A stretch of 64,000 bases of DNA from Streptomyces griseoluteus (GTDB taxonomy: Bacteria; Actinomycetota; Actinomycetes; Streptomycetales; Streptomycetaceae): positions 1 through 64,000 of the forward strand of contig NZ_SRRU01000002.1 in assembly GCF_004784465.1 (NCBI RefSeq). The letters are read 5' to 3'. This document shows positions 36,352 through 48,395 of the stretch, in pieces. Numbering within the stretch: the first letter of the stretch is position 1; each line of letters starts with the position of its first letter. Below the pieces are notes generated by a model. The model was not told the DNA's origin. It saw nothing but the letters and a program-made list of their open reading frames with translations, and searched no databases. The position numbers and the translations under genes were made by a program.

Positions 36352-37761
36352 TCAGGCCCTGCGCAGCCCGAGGGCGATCAGGGCGGCAGCGCCCAGCACG
36401 ATCGCCGCGGACAGGCCGGTCACCGTGTGGACTCCGGCCAGCAGGTCGTCGGTGGTGGTGGCCAGCACGCCCAGCAGGGGCACCCCGACCGTGAGGCTGA
36501 CCTGCTGGGTGGAGGTCACCAGCCCGGTCGCCAGCCCCTGTTCACCGTCCGCCACACCCGAGGTGACGGTGAGGCCGTACGAGATGATCGCGCCGAGGTG
36601 GCACATGCTGGCCAGGGACACGGCGGTCACGGCCAGCCACACCGACCAGCCCCCGGCGCTCAGCGGCAGCAGGGCGGCGGTGAGGAGCCCCTGCCCGGTC
36701 AGCGAGCCGGCCAGCGTGCGCCGGGCGCCGAACCGGCCGATCACCCTCGGCGCCAGCACGCCCGCCACCGCCGACAGCACGCCCTGCACCCCGAAGACCA
36801 GCCCCGTCTCGAACGCCGACAGCCGCAGCACCTCCTGGAGGTACAGGGTGAGGGCGAACACCACGGCCGACATCATCGAGAAGGTGACCAGCCCGCCCAG
36901 GTTGCCCCACGCCACCGTGCGGCGGCGCAGCATCGGCAGCGAGACCAGCGGCGCGGCCGTACGGGACTCGATCACCCCGAAAGCGGTCAGCAGCGCAAGC
37001 CCGGCCACCAGGGCGGTCAGTACGTCCGCCCGGCCGAAGCCCCGGGCGGCGGCGGTGGACAGGGCGTAGATCAGGGCCAGCAGACCGGCGGTGACGGTGA
37101 CGGCGCCCGGCACGTCCAGCCGGGGGCACTCGGGGGTACGGGACTCGGGCAGCAGCCCCGGCGCGAGCGGCAGCACGATCAGCGCGAACACGGCCAGCAG
37201 CGCCATCGTGGAGCGCCAGCCGAAGGCGTCGGTCAGCGCGCCGCCCGCGATCATGCCGGTGGTGAAGCCCAGCGACAGCAGCGTTCCGGAGATGCCGAGC
37301 GCGCGGTCGCGGGCCGGGCCCTCGGGGAAGGTGGTCGTCAGCAGCGACATCCCGGTCGGCACGATCGCCGCCGCGCCGAGCCCCTGGAGGGCGCGGCCGG
37401 TGAGGAAGGACGCCGGGTCCCAGGCCAGGGCCGCCAGCAGCGAGGCGGCGCCGAACAGGGTGAGCCCGGTGAGGAACAGCCTGCGGCGGCCGAAGAGGTC
37501 GCCGGCGCGGCCGGACAGCAGCAGGAAACCGCCGGACGGCAGCGCGAACGCGGTGACCGCCCACTGCAGCGCTGTGCGGCTCATGCCGAGGCCGGTGCCC
37601 AGCTCGGGCAGCGCCACGTTCAGCACCGAGAAGTCGAGGGCGACCATGAACTGGGCCGCGCAGAGCACGAACAGGACGAGCCGGTCACGCGCCGAGAGCC
37701 GGACGGGGCCGACGGGCAGGTCGGTGGGGGGAGTTACGGGGACTGGGGTGTCGATCGCCAT
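36352..37761 (-). CDS. MFS multidrug exporter (DHA2/EmrB-QacA type)
   Basis: 469 residues with about 14 hydrophobic segments. The N-terminus LFVLCAAQFMVALDFSVLNV and ALPELGTGLGMSRTALQWAV give motif D1, GRAGDLFGRRRLFLTG gives motif A and ALQGLGAAAIVPT motif B. It is a proton-driven drug or toxin exporter. A divergently encoded XRE regulator lies 120 bp away with two palindromes in between, a typical exporter-repressor pair. Confidence 0.93.
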   Translation of the reverse strand: MAIDTPVPVTPPTDLPVGPVRLSARDRLVLFVLCAAQFMVALDFSVLNVALPELGTGLGMSRTALQWAVTAFALPSGGFLLLSGRAGDLFGRRRLFLTGLTLFGAASLLAALAWDPASFLTGRALQGLGAAAIVPTGMSLLTTTFPEGPARDRALGISGTLLSLGFTTGMIAGGALTDAFGWRSTMALLAVFALIVLPLAPGLLPESRTPECPRLDVPGAVTVTAGLLALIYALSTAAARGFGRADVLTALVAGLALLTAFGVIESRTAAPLVSLPMLRRRTVAWGNLGGLVTFSMMSAVVFALTLYLQEVLRLSAFETGLVFGVQGVLSAVAGVLAPRVIGRFGARRTLAGSLTGQGLLTAALLPLSAGGWSVWLAVTAVSLASMCHLGAIISYGLTVTSGVADGEQGLATGLVTSTQQVSLTVGVPLLGVLATTTDDLLAGVHTVTGLSAAIVLGAAALIALGLRRA

Positions 37762-37770
37762 GGCAAAGAG

Positions 37771-37828
37771 CTTCCGGCGGCCGGAAGAAACGTGGGGAGT
37801 CGGAACTTATGGTGGTGGTGGCACCACC
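37771..37828. promoter_or_regulatory. Two inverted repeats in MFS/XRE divergent promoter
   Basis: CTTCCGG-CGG-CCGGAAG (37771-37787, perfect) lies 10 bp upstream of the MFS start codon; TGGTGG-TGGCA-CCACCA lies at about 37812-37828. Both are candidate binding sites for the divergent regulator. Confidence 0.55.
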
Positions 37829-37882
37829 AGACACGGCGACGAGGGGGACGGGGACGTGGCTGCGACGGCGAGCGTGACGAGC

Positions 37883-38740
37883 ATGCCGAGAAATGAACGG
37901 CGCACCGAGCTGCGGGAGTTCCTGGTGTCCCGGCGTGCCCGGATCACCCCGCAGGAGGCCGGACTCCCGCTCGGCGGGGCCCGGCGCCGCACGCCCGGCC
38001 TGCGCCGGGAGGAGGTCGCGGTGCTGGCCGGGGTGAGCGCCTCCTGGTACCAGTGGCTGGAGCAGGGGCGGGACATCTCCGTCTCCCCGCAGGTGCTCGA
38101 AGCGGTCTCGCGGGTGCTGCGGCTGAGCGACGCCGAGGTGCGGCACCTCTATCGGCTGGCCGGCCTCAACCCGCCCGCGCCCGAAGTCGTCGCGGGACGG
38201 CGGGACATGTGCGACGGGCTGCGGCGGCTGATCGACACCTGGATGCCGTACCCCGCGCACATCATGGACCGCTACTACAACTGCGTGATGTACAACGCGG
38301 CGGCGACCGCGGTGTTCGGCATGGGGGAGGGGTCCACCCCTCGGAACTGCCTGGTCGACTTCTTCGCCGACCCGCTGTTCCGCAGCCGCACGCTGAGCTG
38401 GGAGACCAACGCGCGTACGGTCGTCGCGCAGTTCCGGGCGGCCTGCGCGGCGCACCCCGAGGACGAGGGGTTCCGGGCGGTATTGGCCGAAGTGAGCGCC
38501 GTCAGCCCGGAGTTCAACGCGCTGTGGGCCGAGCGGGACATCGAGGACCAGGGGCAGATCCGCAAGGAGCTGATGCATCCCCGTGCCGGGCTGCTGGCGG
38601 TGGAGTCCACGGCCATGCAGGTACCGGCCCGGCCCGACCTGCTGATCGTGCTGCACACCCCGCTGCCGGAGGCGGACACCGCGGCGAAGTTGGAGTGGCT
38701 GGCGAACGGGTCCGACGGGGTTCGTATGCTCGGGGCATGA
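37883..38740 (+). CDS. XRE-family regulator with MmyB-like ligand domain
   Basis: 285 residues. The N-terminus ELREFLVSRRARITPQEAGL, then RRTPGLRREEVAVLAGVSAS and WYQWLEQGRDISVSPQVL, form the MmyB/Xre-type HTH. The C-terminal PAS-like domain begins at about residue 108 (WMPYPAHIMDRYYNCVMYNA). These regulators sense small ligands and usually control a divergent gene, here the DHA2 exporter. The start is uncertain: ATG 37883 (chosen) or GTG 37856, which has a purine-rich GAGGGGG 7-8 nt upstream. Confidence 0.9.
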   Translation: MPRNERRTELREFLVSRRARITPQEAGLPLGGARRRTPGLRREEVAVLAGVSASWYQWLEQGRDISVSPQVLEAVSRVLRLSDAEVRHLYRLAGLNPPAPEVVAGRRDMCDGLRRLIDTWMPYPAHIMDRYYNCVMYNAAATAVFGMGEGSTPRNCLVDFFADPLFRSRTLSWETNARTVVAQFRAACAAHPEDEGFRAVLAEVSAVSPEFNALWAERDIEDQGQIRKELMHPRAGLLAVESTAMQVPARPDLLIVLHTPLPEADTAAKLEWLANGSDGVRMLGA

Positions 38741-39087
38741 GCGAGAACGAGCTTGATCCAGAGGACCGCAAGATCGTGACCCTGGCCCGGTCGGTGCGGG
38801 CACGGAACGGGGTCCCGGAGGGGGCCGCCGTACGGGACTCCACGGGCCGCACGTATGCGGCCGGGACCGTGTCCCTCCCCTCGCTTCAGCTCAGCGCGCT
38901 GCGTACGGCTGTCGCCATGGCGGTGGCGTCCGGAGCGGAGTCCCTGGAGGCGGCGGCCGTCGTCAGCGCGGCGGAGGATCTTCCGGCGGAGGATCTGGCC
39001 GCGGTGGCCGACCTCGGGGGTGCGGGTACGCCTGTGCTGCTCGCCGGTCCTGACGGTGTCGTCAAGTCGACCGTCACGACTGACTGA
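38737..39087 (+). CDS. Cytidine-deaminase-like protein lacking catalytic residues
   Basis: 116 residues, coupled to the upstream regulator by an ATGA overlap. The pattern GAAVRDSTGRTYAAGTVSLP followed by AVAMAVASGAESLEAAAVV follows the cytidine deaminase fold. However, the zinc/catalytic C-A-E segment is replaced by LSALRTA and there is no PCGxC motif. I infer a degenerate or repurposed deaminase fold. Proteins of this type sit next to era in Streptomyces. Confidence 0.8.
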   Translation: MSENELDPEDRKIVTLARSVRARNGVPEGAAVRDSTGRTYAAGTVSLPSLQLSALRTAVAMAVASGAESLEAAAVVSAAEDLPAEDLAAVADLGGAGTPVLLAGPDGVVKSTVTTD

Positions 39088-39108
39088 CGCCCCCAGTCCG
39101 GGGACCGG

Positions 39109-40730
<1,622 letters not shown>

Positions 40731-40783
40731 GGGCGTCTCCAGTGATCCGGGGGAGCGGGCTCGTCAGAGGGTCACGGGTGCGC

Positions 40784-40821
40784 GTTTCCGGTCGCCTACA
40801 GGGGCGTTTCCACCAGGTTTC
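40784..40821 (-). promoter_or_regulatory. GlnR-like binding site array upstream of amtB
   Basis: In the amtB direction the sequence is GAAAC-N6-GAAAC-N6-GTAGG-N6-GAAAC. The exact 6-bp spacers (11-bp periodicity) match the actinobacterial GlnR box gTnAC-N6-GaAAC. It lies 54-91 bp before the amtB start, a position suited to activation. Confidence 0.7.
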
Positions 40822-40910
40822 GGCCCGTCCCGGAGCCCTGGGACGCTGGTCGCGGGGGTGTGGCGGACGCCCGTGCGGCACGGGCTCGCGGATCAGGGAG
40901 AATGGTCGGC

Positions 40911-41864
40911 ATGAGCGTTCGTACCCAGTCATCCGAGCGGTCGGGCGAGAACGCCCACCGCGCAGGCTTCGCGTGTTTCGTGGGCCGTCCCAACGCGGGC
41001 AAGTCCACCCTCACGAACGCTCTGGTCGGGCAGAAGGTGGCCATCACCGCCGACCAGCCGCAGACCACCCGGCACACCGTGCGCGGCATCGTGCACCGGG
41101 ACGACGCCCAGCTGATCCTGGTCGACACCCCCGGCCTCCACAAGCCGCGCACCCTGCTGGGCGAGCGGCTGAACGACGTGGTGCGCACCACCTGGGCCGA
41201 GGTCGACGTGATCGGCTTCTGCCTCCCGGCGAACGAGAAGATCGGCCCCGGCGACCGCTTCATCGCCAAGGAGCTGGCCGGGATCAAGAAGACCCCCAAG
41301 GTCGCCATCGTCACCAAGACCGACCTGGTCGACTCCAAGACCCTCGCCGAGCAGCTCATCGCCATCGACCAGCTCGGCAAGGAGCTGGGCTTCGAGTGGG
41401 CCGAGATCGTGCCGGTGTCGGCGACCGGTGGCAAGCAGGTGGGCCTGCTGGCCGACCTGATCGTGCCGCTGCTCCCCGAGGGCCCCGCGCTCTACCCCGA
41501 GGGCGACCTCACCGACGAGCCCGAGCAGGTCATGATCGCGGAGCTGATCCGGGAGGCCGCGCTGGAGGGCGTGCGCGACGAGCTGCCGCACTCCATCGCC
41601 GTCGTCGTGGAGGAGATGCTCCCGCGCGAGGACCGCCCGGCCGACCGGCCCCTGCTCGACATCCACGCCAACGTCTACATCGAGCGGCCCAGCCAGAAGG
41701 GGATCATCATCGGCCCCAAGGGCAAGCGGCTGAAGGACGTGGGCATCAAGTCCCGCAAGCAGATCGAGGCCCTGCTCGGTACCCCCGTCTTCCTCGACCT
41801 GCACGTGAAGGTCGCCAAGGACTGGCAGCGCGACCCCAAGCAGCTCCGCAAGCTCGGCTTCTGA
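40911..41864 (+). CDS. era: GTPase Era
   Basis: 317 residues. G1 GRPNAGKS (~25-32), G2 TTRHTVRG, G3 VDTPGLHKP, G4 TKTDL, then a C-terminal KH domain with ERPSQKGIIIGPKGKRLK. It assists 30S maturation through the 16S rRNA 3' end. ATG 40911 fits homologues (MSVRTQSS). GAGAAT 7 nt upstream suggests a leaderless transcript, and a longer frame from 40860 is not supported. Confidence 0.98.
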   Translation: MSVRTQSSERSGENAHRAGFACFVGRPNAGKSTLTNALVGQKVAITADQPQTTRHTVRGIVHRDDAQLILVDTPGLHKPRTLLGERLNDVVRTTWAEVDVIGFCLPANEKIGPGDRFIAKELAGIKKTPKVAIVTKTDLVDSKTLAEQLIAIDQLGKELGFEWAEIVPVSATGGKQVGLLADLIVPLLPEGPALYPEGDLTDEPEQVMIAELIREAALEGVRDELPHSIAVVVEEMLPREDRPADRPLLDIHANVYIERPSQKGIIIGPKGKRLKDVGIKSRKQIEALLGTPVFLDLHVKVAKDWQRDPKQLRKLGF

Positions 41865-41883
41865 GCCCTCACCTGCTGACCGT

Positions 41884-43200
41884 TCAGCCCCGCTGCGCCC
41901 GCAGCAGATCCCGGTACCAGCGGTACGACGCCTTCGGGGTCCGCCGCAGGGTGGCGAAGTCCACGTCCACCAGGCCGAAGCGGCGGGCGTAGCCCTCGGC
42001 CCACTCGAAGTTGTCCAGCAGCGACCACACGAAGTAGCCGCGCACGTCGGCCCCTTCGGTGAGCGCGGCATGGACCGCGCGGACATGGCCGTCCAGGTAG
42101 GCGATGCGGTCCTGGTCGTCCAGCCCCTCGTACGAGCAGCCGTTCTCGGTGATGACGAGAGGCGGGAGCCGGTCCCCGTAGCGGTCCCGGAGTCCGGTCA
42201 GCAGGCCGGTCAGTGCCCCGGGGACGACCGGCCACCCGAAGTCGGTCACCGGGACACCCTCGAAGTCGCGGAGGGAGAAGGGCAGTTCGGCGGGCAGCGG
42301 CACACCGCCGAACTCGGTGGGCTTGTCCTGGGGGGCACCCACGCGCGCCGGGGCGTAGTAGTTGATCCCGTACCAGTCCAGCGGTTCCGCGATGATCCGC
42401 AGGTCGTCCTCGACGCCCTCGGGCATCAACGCGGCCGTGCCGTCCGGGTATGCGCCCAGCAGGACGGGCTCGGCGAAGAGGCGGTTGAGGAGCAGGTCGT
42501 AGAAGGCGGCCGCCTTCACGTCCGCCGGGTCGGCGGAGGCGGGCTCGACGGGGGAGTGGGAGTTGGCGATGCCGATGTCCGTCACCCCGGCCGCGCGCAG
42601 CGCCCGTACCGCCAGGCCGTGCGCGAGGAGCTGGTGGTGGGCGGCCGGCAGCGCGTCGAAGAGCAGGGTTTTGCCGGGGGCGTGGGTGCCCAGCGCGTGA
42701 CCCAACAGGGTGTGTTCGGCGGGCTCGTTGAGGGTGATCCAGCGCGGTACGCGATCCCCGAGCCGGTCCGCGACACGGGAGACGTGGTCACCGAACCGGT
42801 ACGCGGTGTCCCGGTCCAGCCAGTCGAGCCCGGCCGGCAGATCCCAGTGGAACAGCGTCGGCACCGGCTGGACCCCCGCCTCGCACAGCGCGTCCACCAG
42901 CCGGTCGTAGAAGTCCGGCCCGCCGGGGGAGTTCACACGCGGCCAGGAGACGGAGAAGCGGTACGCGTCCACGCCGAGGCCGGCCAGCAGGGCCACGTCC
43001 TCCGGGTAGCGGTGGTAGTGGTCGCAGGCCACGGCGGCGGTGGAGCCGTCCTTCACCCGGCCCGGCTCGGCGGCGAACACGTCCCACACGGAGGGTTCGC
43101 GCAGGTCGGCGGCGCCCTCGATCTGGTGCGCGGAGGTCGACACCCCCCACAGGAAGCCGTCGGGGAAGCGGGGGAGAGGGCCGTGCGCGTCCGTCACCAT
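41884..43200 (-). CDS. GH1 beta-glucosidase
   Basis: 438 residues from ATG 43200; 43218 is a possible longer start. The GH1 features are FLWGVSTSAHQIEGA at the N-terminus, WITLNEP (acid/base Glu), VITENGCSYE (nucleophile Glu) and YFVWSLLDNFEWAEGY. It hydrolyses beta-glucosides; no signal peptide, so cytoplasmic. GATGAT lies 7 nt before ATG 43200 (possible leaderless). No sugar transporter is adjacent. It is convergent with era. Confidence 0.93.
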   Translation of the reverse strand: MVTDAHGPLPRFPDGFLWGVSTSAHQIEGAADLREPSVWDVFAAEPGRVKDGSTAAVACDHYHRYPEDVALLAGLGVDAYRFSVSWPRVNSPGGPDFYDRLVDALCEAGVQPVPTLFHWDLPAGLDWLDRDTAYRFGDHVSRVADRLGDRVPRWITLNEPAEHTLLGHALGTHAPGKTLLFDALPAAHHQLLAHGLAVRALRAAGVTDIGIANSHSPVEPASADPADVKAAAFYDLLLNRLFAEPVLLGAYPDGTAALMPEGVEDDLRIIAEPLDWYGINYYAPARVGAPQDKPTEFGGVPLPAELPFSLRDFEGVPVTDFGWPVVPGALTGLLTGLRDRYGDRLPPLVITENGCSYEGLDDQDRIAYLDGHVRAVHAALTEGADVRGYFVWSLLDNFEWAEGYARRFGLVDVDFATLRRTPKASYRWYRDLLRAQRG

Positions 43201-43268
43201 GGGCCGGATCATCCGCACCCGGCCCCCGCCGCGTCAACGCCGCGTCGGTCAAGCCGACAAGACACCCC

Positions 43269-43535
43269 CTAGGCCCCCTCCTTCAGCACCCGCGACACCA
43301 GCTCCCGCTGGGCCTCGGTCAGCCGGGGGTCGGCCGCGTGGACGGTGTGGCCGTCCACCGTGATCTCGTAGTGGAAGCCGTCCGGGACACCCGGTACCGG
43401 GGTGCCCGGTGCGGCGGCCAGGGCCTGGTCGGCCAGGGTGCGCCACTCCGCCGCGTCGGCGCGCCCCGACGTGTCCACCTCCGCCTGCCGCTCGATGCCC
43501 GCGAAGCCGCCCGTACGCCGTACTTGGATACGCAT
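43269..43535 (-). CDS. Protealysin inhibitor emfourin-like protein
   Basis: 88 residues from ATG 43535. The sequence MRIQVRRTGGFAGIERQAEV, then DGFHYEITVDGHTV and LTEAQRELVSRVLKEGA, matches the emfourin family, small proteins that inhibit M4 proteases encoded next door. It starts 23 bp after the M4 protease stop codon on the same strand, so it is almost certainly its cognate inhibitor. It has no signal peptide. Confidence 0.88.
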   Translation of the reverse strand: MRIQVRRTGGFAGIERQAEVDTSGRADAAEWRTLADQALAAAPGTPVPGVPDGFHYEITVDGHTVHAADPRLTEAQRELVSRVLKEGA

Positions 43536-43558
43536 GGCCCCAGTGTCCGGCACGGCGG

Positions 43559-44632
43559 CTACAGCGTCTCCACCCCCACTTCCTCCCACGCCTTCTGCAC
43601 CGCCTGGAGTTCGGCGCCCGCGCCGAACCGCTCGCGGGCGGCCCTCACGGTCAGCGTGGCGAAGTCGTCGAACTGGGCGTCTTCCTTGAGCCGGCCGCCG
43701 GTCAGCACGTCGTACCAGATCTGGCCGGTCTTCTCCCAGGCGTAGCCGCCGATCGCGGTGGCCGCGATGTAGAAGGCGTGGTTGGGGATGCCGGAGTTGA
43801 TGTGGACGCCGCCGTTGTCCCGGCCGGTGTGGACGTAGTGCTGCATGTCGGCGGGCTGGGGGTCCTTGCCGAGCACGTCGTCGTCGTACGCGGTGCCCGG
43901 TGCCTTCATCGAGCGCAGGGCCTGGCCCTGGACGCGCGGGGCGAGCAGGCCGGCGCCGATCAGCCAGTCCGCGTCGGCGGCGGTCTGGCGGAGCGTGTAC
44001 TGCTTGATCAGCGAGCCGAACACGTCGGACAGCGACTCGTTGAGCGCGCCGGACTGGCCGAAGTAGGCGAGGTTGGCGGTGTACTGCGTGACGCCGTGGG
44101 TGAGTTCGTGGCCGATGACGTCGACCGGGATGGTGAAGTCGAGGAAGATCTCGCCGTCCCCGTCACCGAACACCATCTGCTCGCCGTTCCAGAAGGCGTT
44201 GTCGTAGTCCTTGTCGAAGTGGACCGTGGCGTTGAGCGGGAGGCCCTGGCCGTCGATGGAGCGGCGGCCGTACACCTTCAGATACAGCTCGAAGGTGGCG
44301 CCCAGGCCCGCGTAGGCCCGGTTGACCGTGGCGTCGGAGCCCGGCTCGGAGCCCTCGGTGCGGACCTTCTTGCCGGGGAGGTGCTGTTTGTGCCCGGCGT
44401 CGAAGATGGTGCGGTCCGGCTGGTCCCCGTCGGCGGGCGCGGCGGCGGCAGCGGGCTGCCCCCCGCCGATCACGGTGGTCAGCCGGCGGCGGGTGCGCTC
44501 CAGGGCGTCCCGCTCCAGGGAGCGGCGGGCCGGGCCGGACAGCGCCGGGTCGGAGTCGCGCGCGAGCTTGTCGAGGAGGTGCGGCGGCACGATCGTGCAG
44601 AAGACGGGCTCATGGCCCCCGTTGGTCGTCAT
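43559..44632 (-). CDS. M4 family metallopeptidase (protealysin-like)
   Basis: 357 residues from ATG 44632; GTG 44650 would add six. There is no signal peptide. Instead there is a short protealysin-type propeptide with FCTIVPPHLLDKLA. The catalytic domain contains VIGHELTHGV (HExxH), the distal zinc Glu in NESLSDVFG, and GGVHINSGIPNHAFY. It is a thermolysin-fold protease that is intracellular or secreted by an unknown route. It is followed by an emfourin-type inhibitor gene, a genetic pair found in many bacteria. Cytoplasmic activity would need that inhibitor. Confidence 0.93.
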   Translation of the reverse strand: MTTNGGHEPVFCTIVPPHLLDKLARDSDPALSGPARRSLERDALERTRRRLTTVIGGGQPAAAAAPADGDQPDRTIFDAGHKQHLPGKKVRTEGSEPGSDATVNRAYAGLGATFELYLKVYGRRSIDGQGLPLNATVHFDKDYDNAFWNGEQMVFGDGDGEIFLDFTIPVDVIGHELTHGVTQYTANLAYFGQSGALNESLSDVFGSLIKQYTLRQTAADADWLIGAGLLAPRVQGQALRSMKAPGTAYDDDVLGKDPQPADMQHYVHTGRDNGGVHINSGIPNHAFYIAATAIGGYAWEKTGQIWYDVLTGGRLKEDAQFDDFATLTVRAARERFGAGAELQAVQKAWEEVGVETL

Positions 44633-44691
44633 GCCAACAAATGGTCGCACTGAGCGATGTCAAAGTCACTAGCTGTAACCGCGATTGATGA

Positions 44692-46680
<1,989 letters not shown>

Positions 46681-46702
46681 CCCCGCCCCCACCCGGCGCT
46701 TC

Positions 46703-46738
46703 GGTGCCCCGGCCGCTGTATACGGCGGCCGGGGCACC
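46703..46738 (+). terminator. Terminator after leuA
   Basis: 14-bp arms GGTGCCCCGGCCGC/GCGGCCGGGGCACC with an 8-nt loop, 22 bp after the leuA stop codon. Confidence 0.85.
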
Positions 46739-46806
46739 GTCGTCTTCCGGCCAGGGAACGCCCCAGGTCACGGGCCGGTCTCGTCCGGGGTGCTGACTCG
46801 GGCTCC

Positions 46807-46850
46807 GTGATGTGGCTAACATCACGCCCACGCGGCGATGTTGCCGCGTG
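46807..46850. promoter_or_regulatory. Two inverted repeats upstream of TerB-like gene
   Basis: GTGATGT-GGCTA-ACATCAC (46807-46825, perfect 7-bp arms) and CACGCGGC-GATGTT-GCCGCGTG (46829-46850, perfect 8-bp arms) lie 21-64 bp before the GTG start. The first looks like an operator, the second like a leader hairpin. Confidence 0.65.
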
Positions 46851-46870
46851 GTTACGTGCGGAGGTGCGAC

Positions 46871-47515
46871 GTGCTGCCAGTACGGGGACGAGACGGCCGA
46901 GCCACCGGGTTCGTCCGGCACATCCTGGGCTCCCGCACCGCCTGGACGCCCCGGGGCGAGGGGGAGTTCTTCTGCCCCGGCTGCGGCGGCGACCGCAACT
47001 ACCAGCGCCTCACCGGCCGCACCCGTCTCACCGTGCTCGGGGTGCCCGTGCTGGCGCGCGGGACGGCCGGGCCGGTCGTGGAGTGCGCCTCCTGTCTGCA
47101 CCGCTTCGGCGTCGAGACGCTCGACCACCCCACCACCCGCCGGCTCTCCGTCCTGCTCCGCGACGCGGTCCACGCGGTGGCCGTCTCCGTGCTGGCCGCG
47201 GGGGGCACCGGGTCGCGGGCCGCGCTGGAGACGGCGGCCGGGACCGTCCGCGCGGCGGGCTGCGAGGAGGACGCTGCGGAACGCCTCGCCCTGACCCTCG
47301 ACGGCGGCGACCCGCGCGTCCCCCTGACCGCCCTCGCCCCCCACCTGGCCGCGCCGGGCCGCGAGTCCCTCCTCCTGGACGCCGCCCTCATCGCCCTCGC
47401 CGACGGCCCCTACACCCCCGCCGAACACACCGCCCTCACCACGGCTGGCGAGGCCCTCCTGCTCCCCGCCGAGGTGGTCGAACGGGTCCTGACGGCGGCT
47501 CGCATGCCCTCCTGA
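46871..47515 (+). CDS. TerB-domain protein with zinc ribbon
   Basis: 214 residues from GTG 46871 (GGAGGTG 6 nt upstream). The N-terminal half has a CPGCGGDRNYQ and CASCLHRFG zinc ribbon. The C-terminal half has RLSVLLRDAVHAVAVSVLAA and ALADGPYTPAEHTAL of the TerB/tellurite-resistance fold. TerB-like proteins link membrane, chaperone and stress signalling. It is common as a single gene in Streptomyces. Confidence 0.88.
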   Translation: MLPVRGRDGRATGFVRHILGSRTAWTPRGEGEFFCPGCGGDRNYQRLTGRTRLTVLGVPVLARGTAGPVVECASCLHRFGVETLDHPTTRRLSVLLRDAVHAVAVSVLAAGGTGSRAALETAAGTVRAAGCEEDAAERLALTLDGGDPRVPLTALAPHLAAPGRESLLLDAALIALADGPYTPAEHTALTTAGEALLLPAEVVERVLTAARMPS

Positions 47516-47583
47516 GCAAGGGGGCGTGACGCGCGGGAGCCCTTTGGCGTTGAGCATCGCGGTCTTACCTGTGGAGGACGGCG

Positions 47584-47994
47584 ATGAGCACTGCGGAGCG
47601 GATTCTGGCGGACCGGCTGGAGATCACGGCGGGACAGGTCGTGCGGGAGATCGGCTGGGACGAGGACTGCGACGACCGCCTGCGCGCGGCCGTCGAGGAG
47701 TGGACCGGTGACGCGCTGGCCGACGCGGGCGGTGAGGACCCGGCCGACGCGGTGCTCCTGTGGTGGCGCGAGAAGGACGGCGACCTCTTCGACGCGCTCA
47801 CCGACGCCTTGACCGGCCTCACCTCCGGCGGCCCCATCTGGCTCCTGACGCCCCACCCGGGCCGCGACGGACACGTGGAGCCTGCCGAGATCGCGGAGAG
47901 CGCGGCGGCAGCCGGGCTCAGCCGTACCCCCCTGGACATGGCGGTGAGCTGGGCCGGCACCCGGCTCGACCTGCGGCGGAGGAGTACCCCGTAG
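47584..47994 (+). CDS. DUF3052 domain-containing protein
   Basis: 136 residues. ITAGQVVREIGWDEDCDDRL, VLLWWREKDGDLFDALTDAL and WLLTPHPGRDGHVEPAEI match the actinobacterial DUF3052 family. GGAGG precedes the ATG at good spacing. It is acidic and soluble, of unknown function. Paralogues are common in Streptomyces. Confidence 0.88.
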   Translation: MSTAERILADRLEITAGQVVREIGWDEDCDDRLRAAVEEWTGDALADAGGEDPADAVLLWWREKDGDLFDALTDALTGLTSGGPIWLLTPHPGRDGHVEPAEIAESAAAAGLSRTPLDMAVSWAGTRLDLRRRSTP

Positions 47995-48002
47995 GAGCGG
48001 GC

Positions 48003-48395
48003 CTACCGTTCGCTGCCCTCGCCGAGGGCGCTGTCGGTGATGTCGCCACCGGTGGCGATGCCGTCGCGGGCCGCGTGTACGTCGTCGTGGGTGCGGCGGG
48101 CGGCGGTGGACGGGGTGCGGGGGCCGGTGACCTTGGAGTTGTCGCCCAGGGCGGAGCCGGTGATGTTGCCTCCGGCGGCGACGGCACCCCGCCCGGCGCG
48201 GACCCGGCGCCTGGGTGCGGGCGTTCCGCCGAGCGCGAGGACCGAGACCACCAGCGCGGCCAGCGCCACCACCGCGCCGACGACGCTCGCGGCCTGACCG
48301 GCGGTGTCCAGGTCCGCGAGCAGGGCGACCAGGGCCAGCCCGACGGCCCCTGCCCCGGCCACCACGGCGGTCGCCCATACCCATGTCCGCGTCAT
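48003..48395 (-). CDS. Two-TM protein with two C-terminal GSALGxxS motifs (candidate amyloid-signalling effector)
   Basis: 130 residues from ATG 48395 (GGGGGATCG upstream). Two hydrophobic helices (~5-27 and ~35-56) are followed by a basic PRRRVRAGRG linker and two copies of a motif: GGNITGSALGDNS (75-87) and GGDITDSALGEGS (116-128). The same motif is at the N-terminus of the divergently encoded STAND NTPase (GGSIEGSALGENS). Shared short motifs between an NLR-like NTPase and a neighbouring membrane protein are the hallmark of bacterial amyloid-signalling pairs, in which the NTPase oligomer templates the partner. By analogy this could be a pore-forming or membrane-damaging effector; inference only. 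Homologous tails occur in Streptomyces. Confidence 0.8.
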   Translation of the reverse strand: MTRTWVWATAVVAGAGAVGLALVALLADLDTAGQAASVVGAVVALAALVVSVLALGGTPAPRRRVRAGRGAVAAGGNITGSALGDNSKVTGPRTPSTAARRTHDDVHAARDGIATGGDITDSALGEGSER

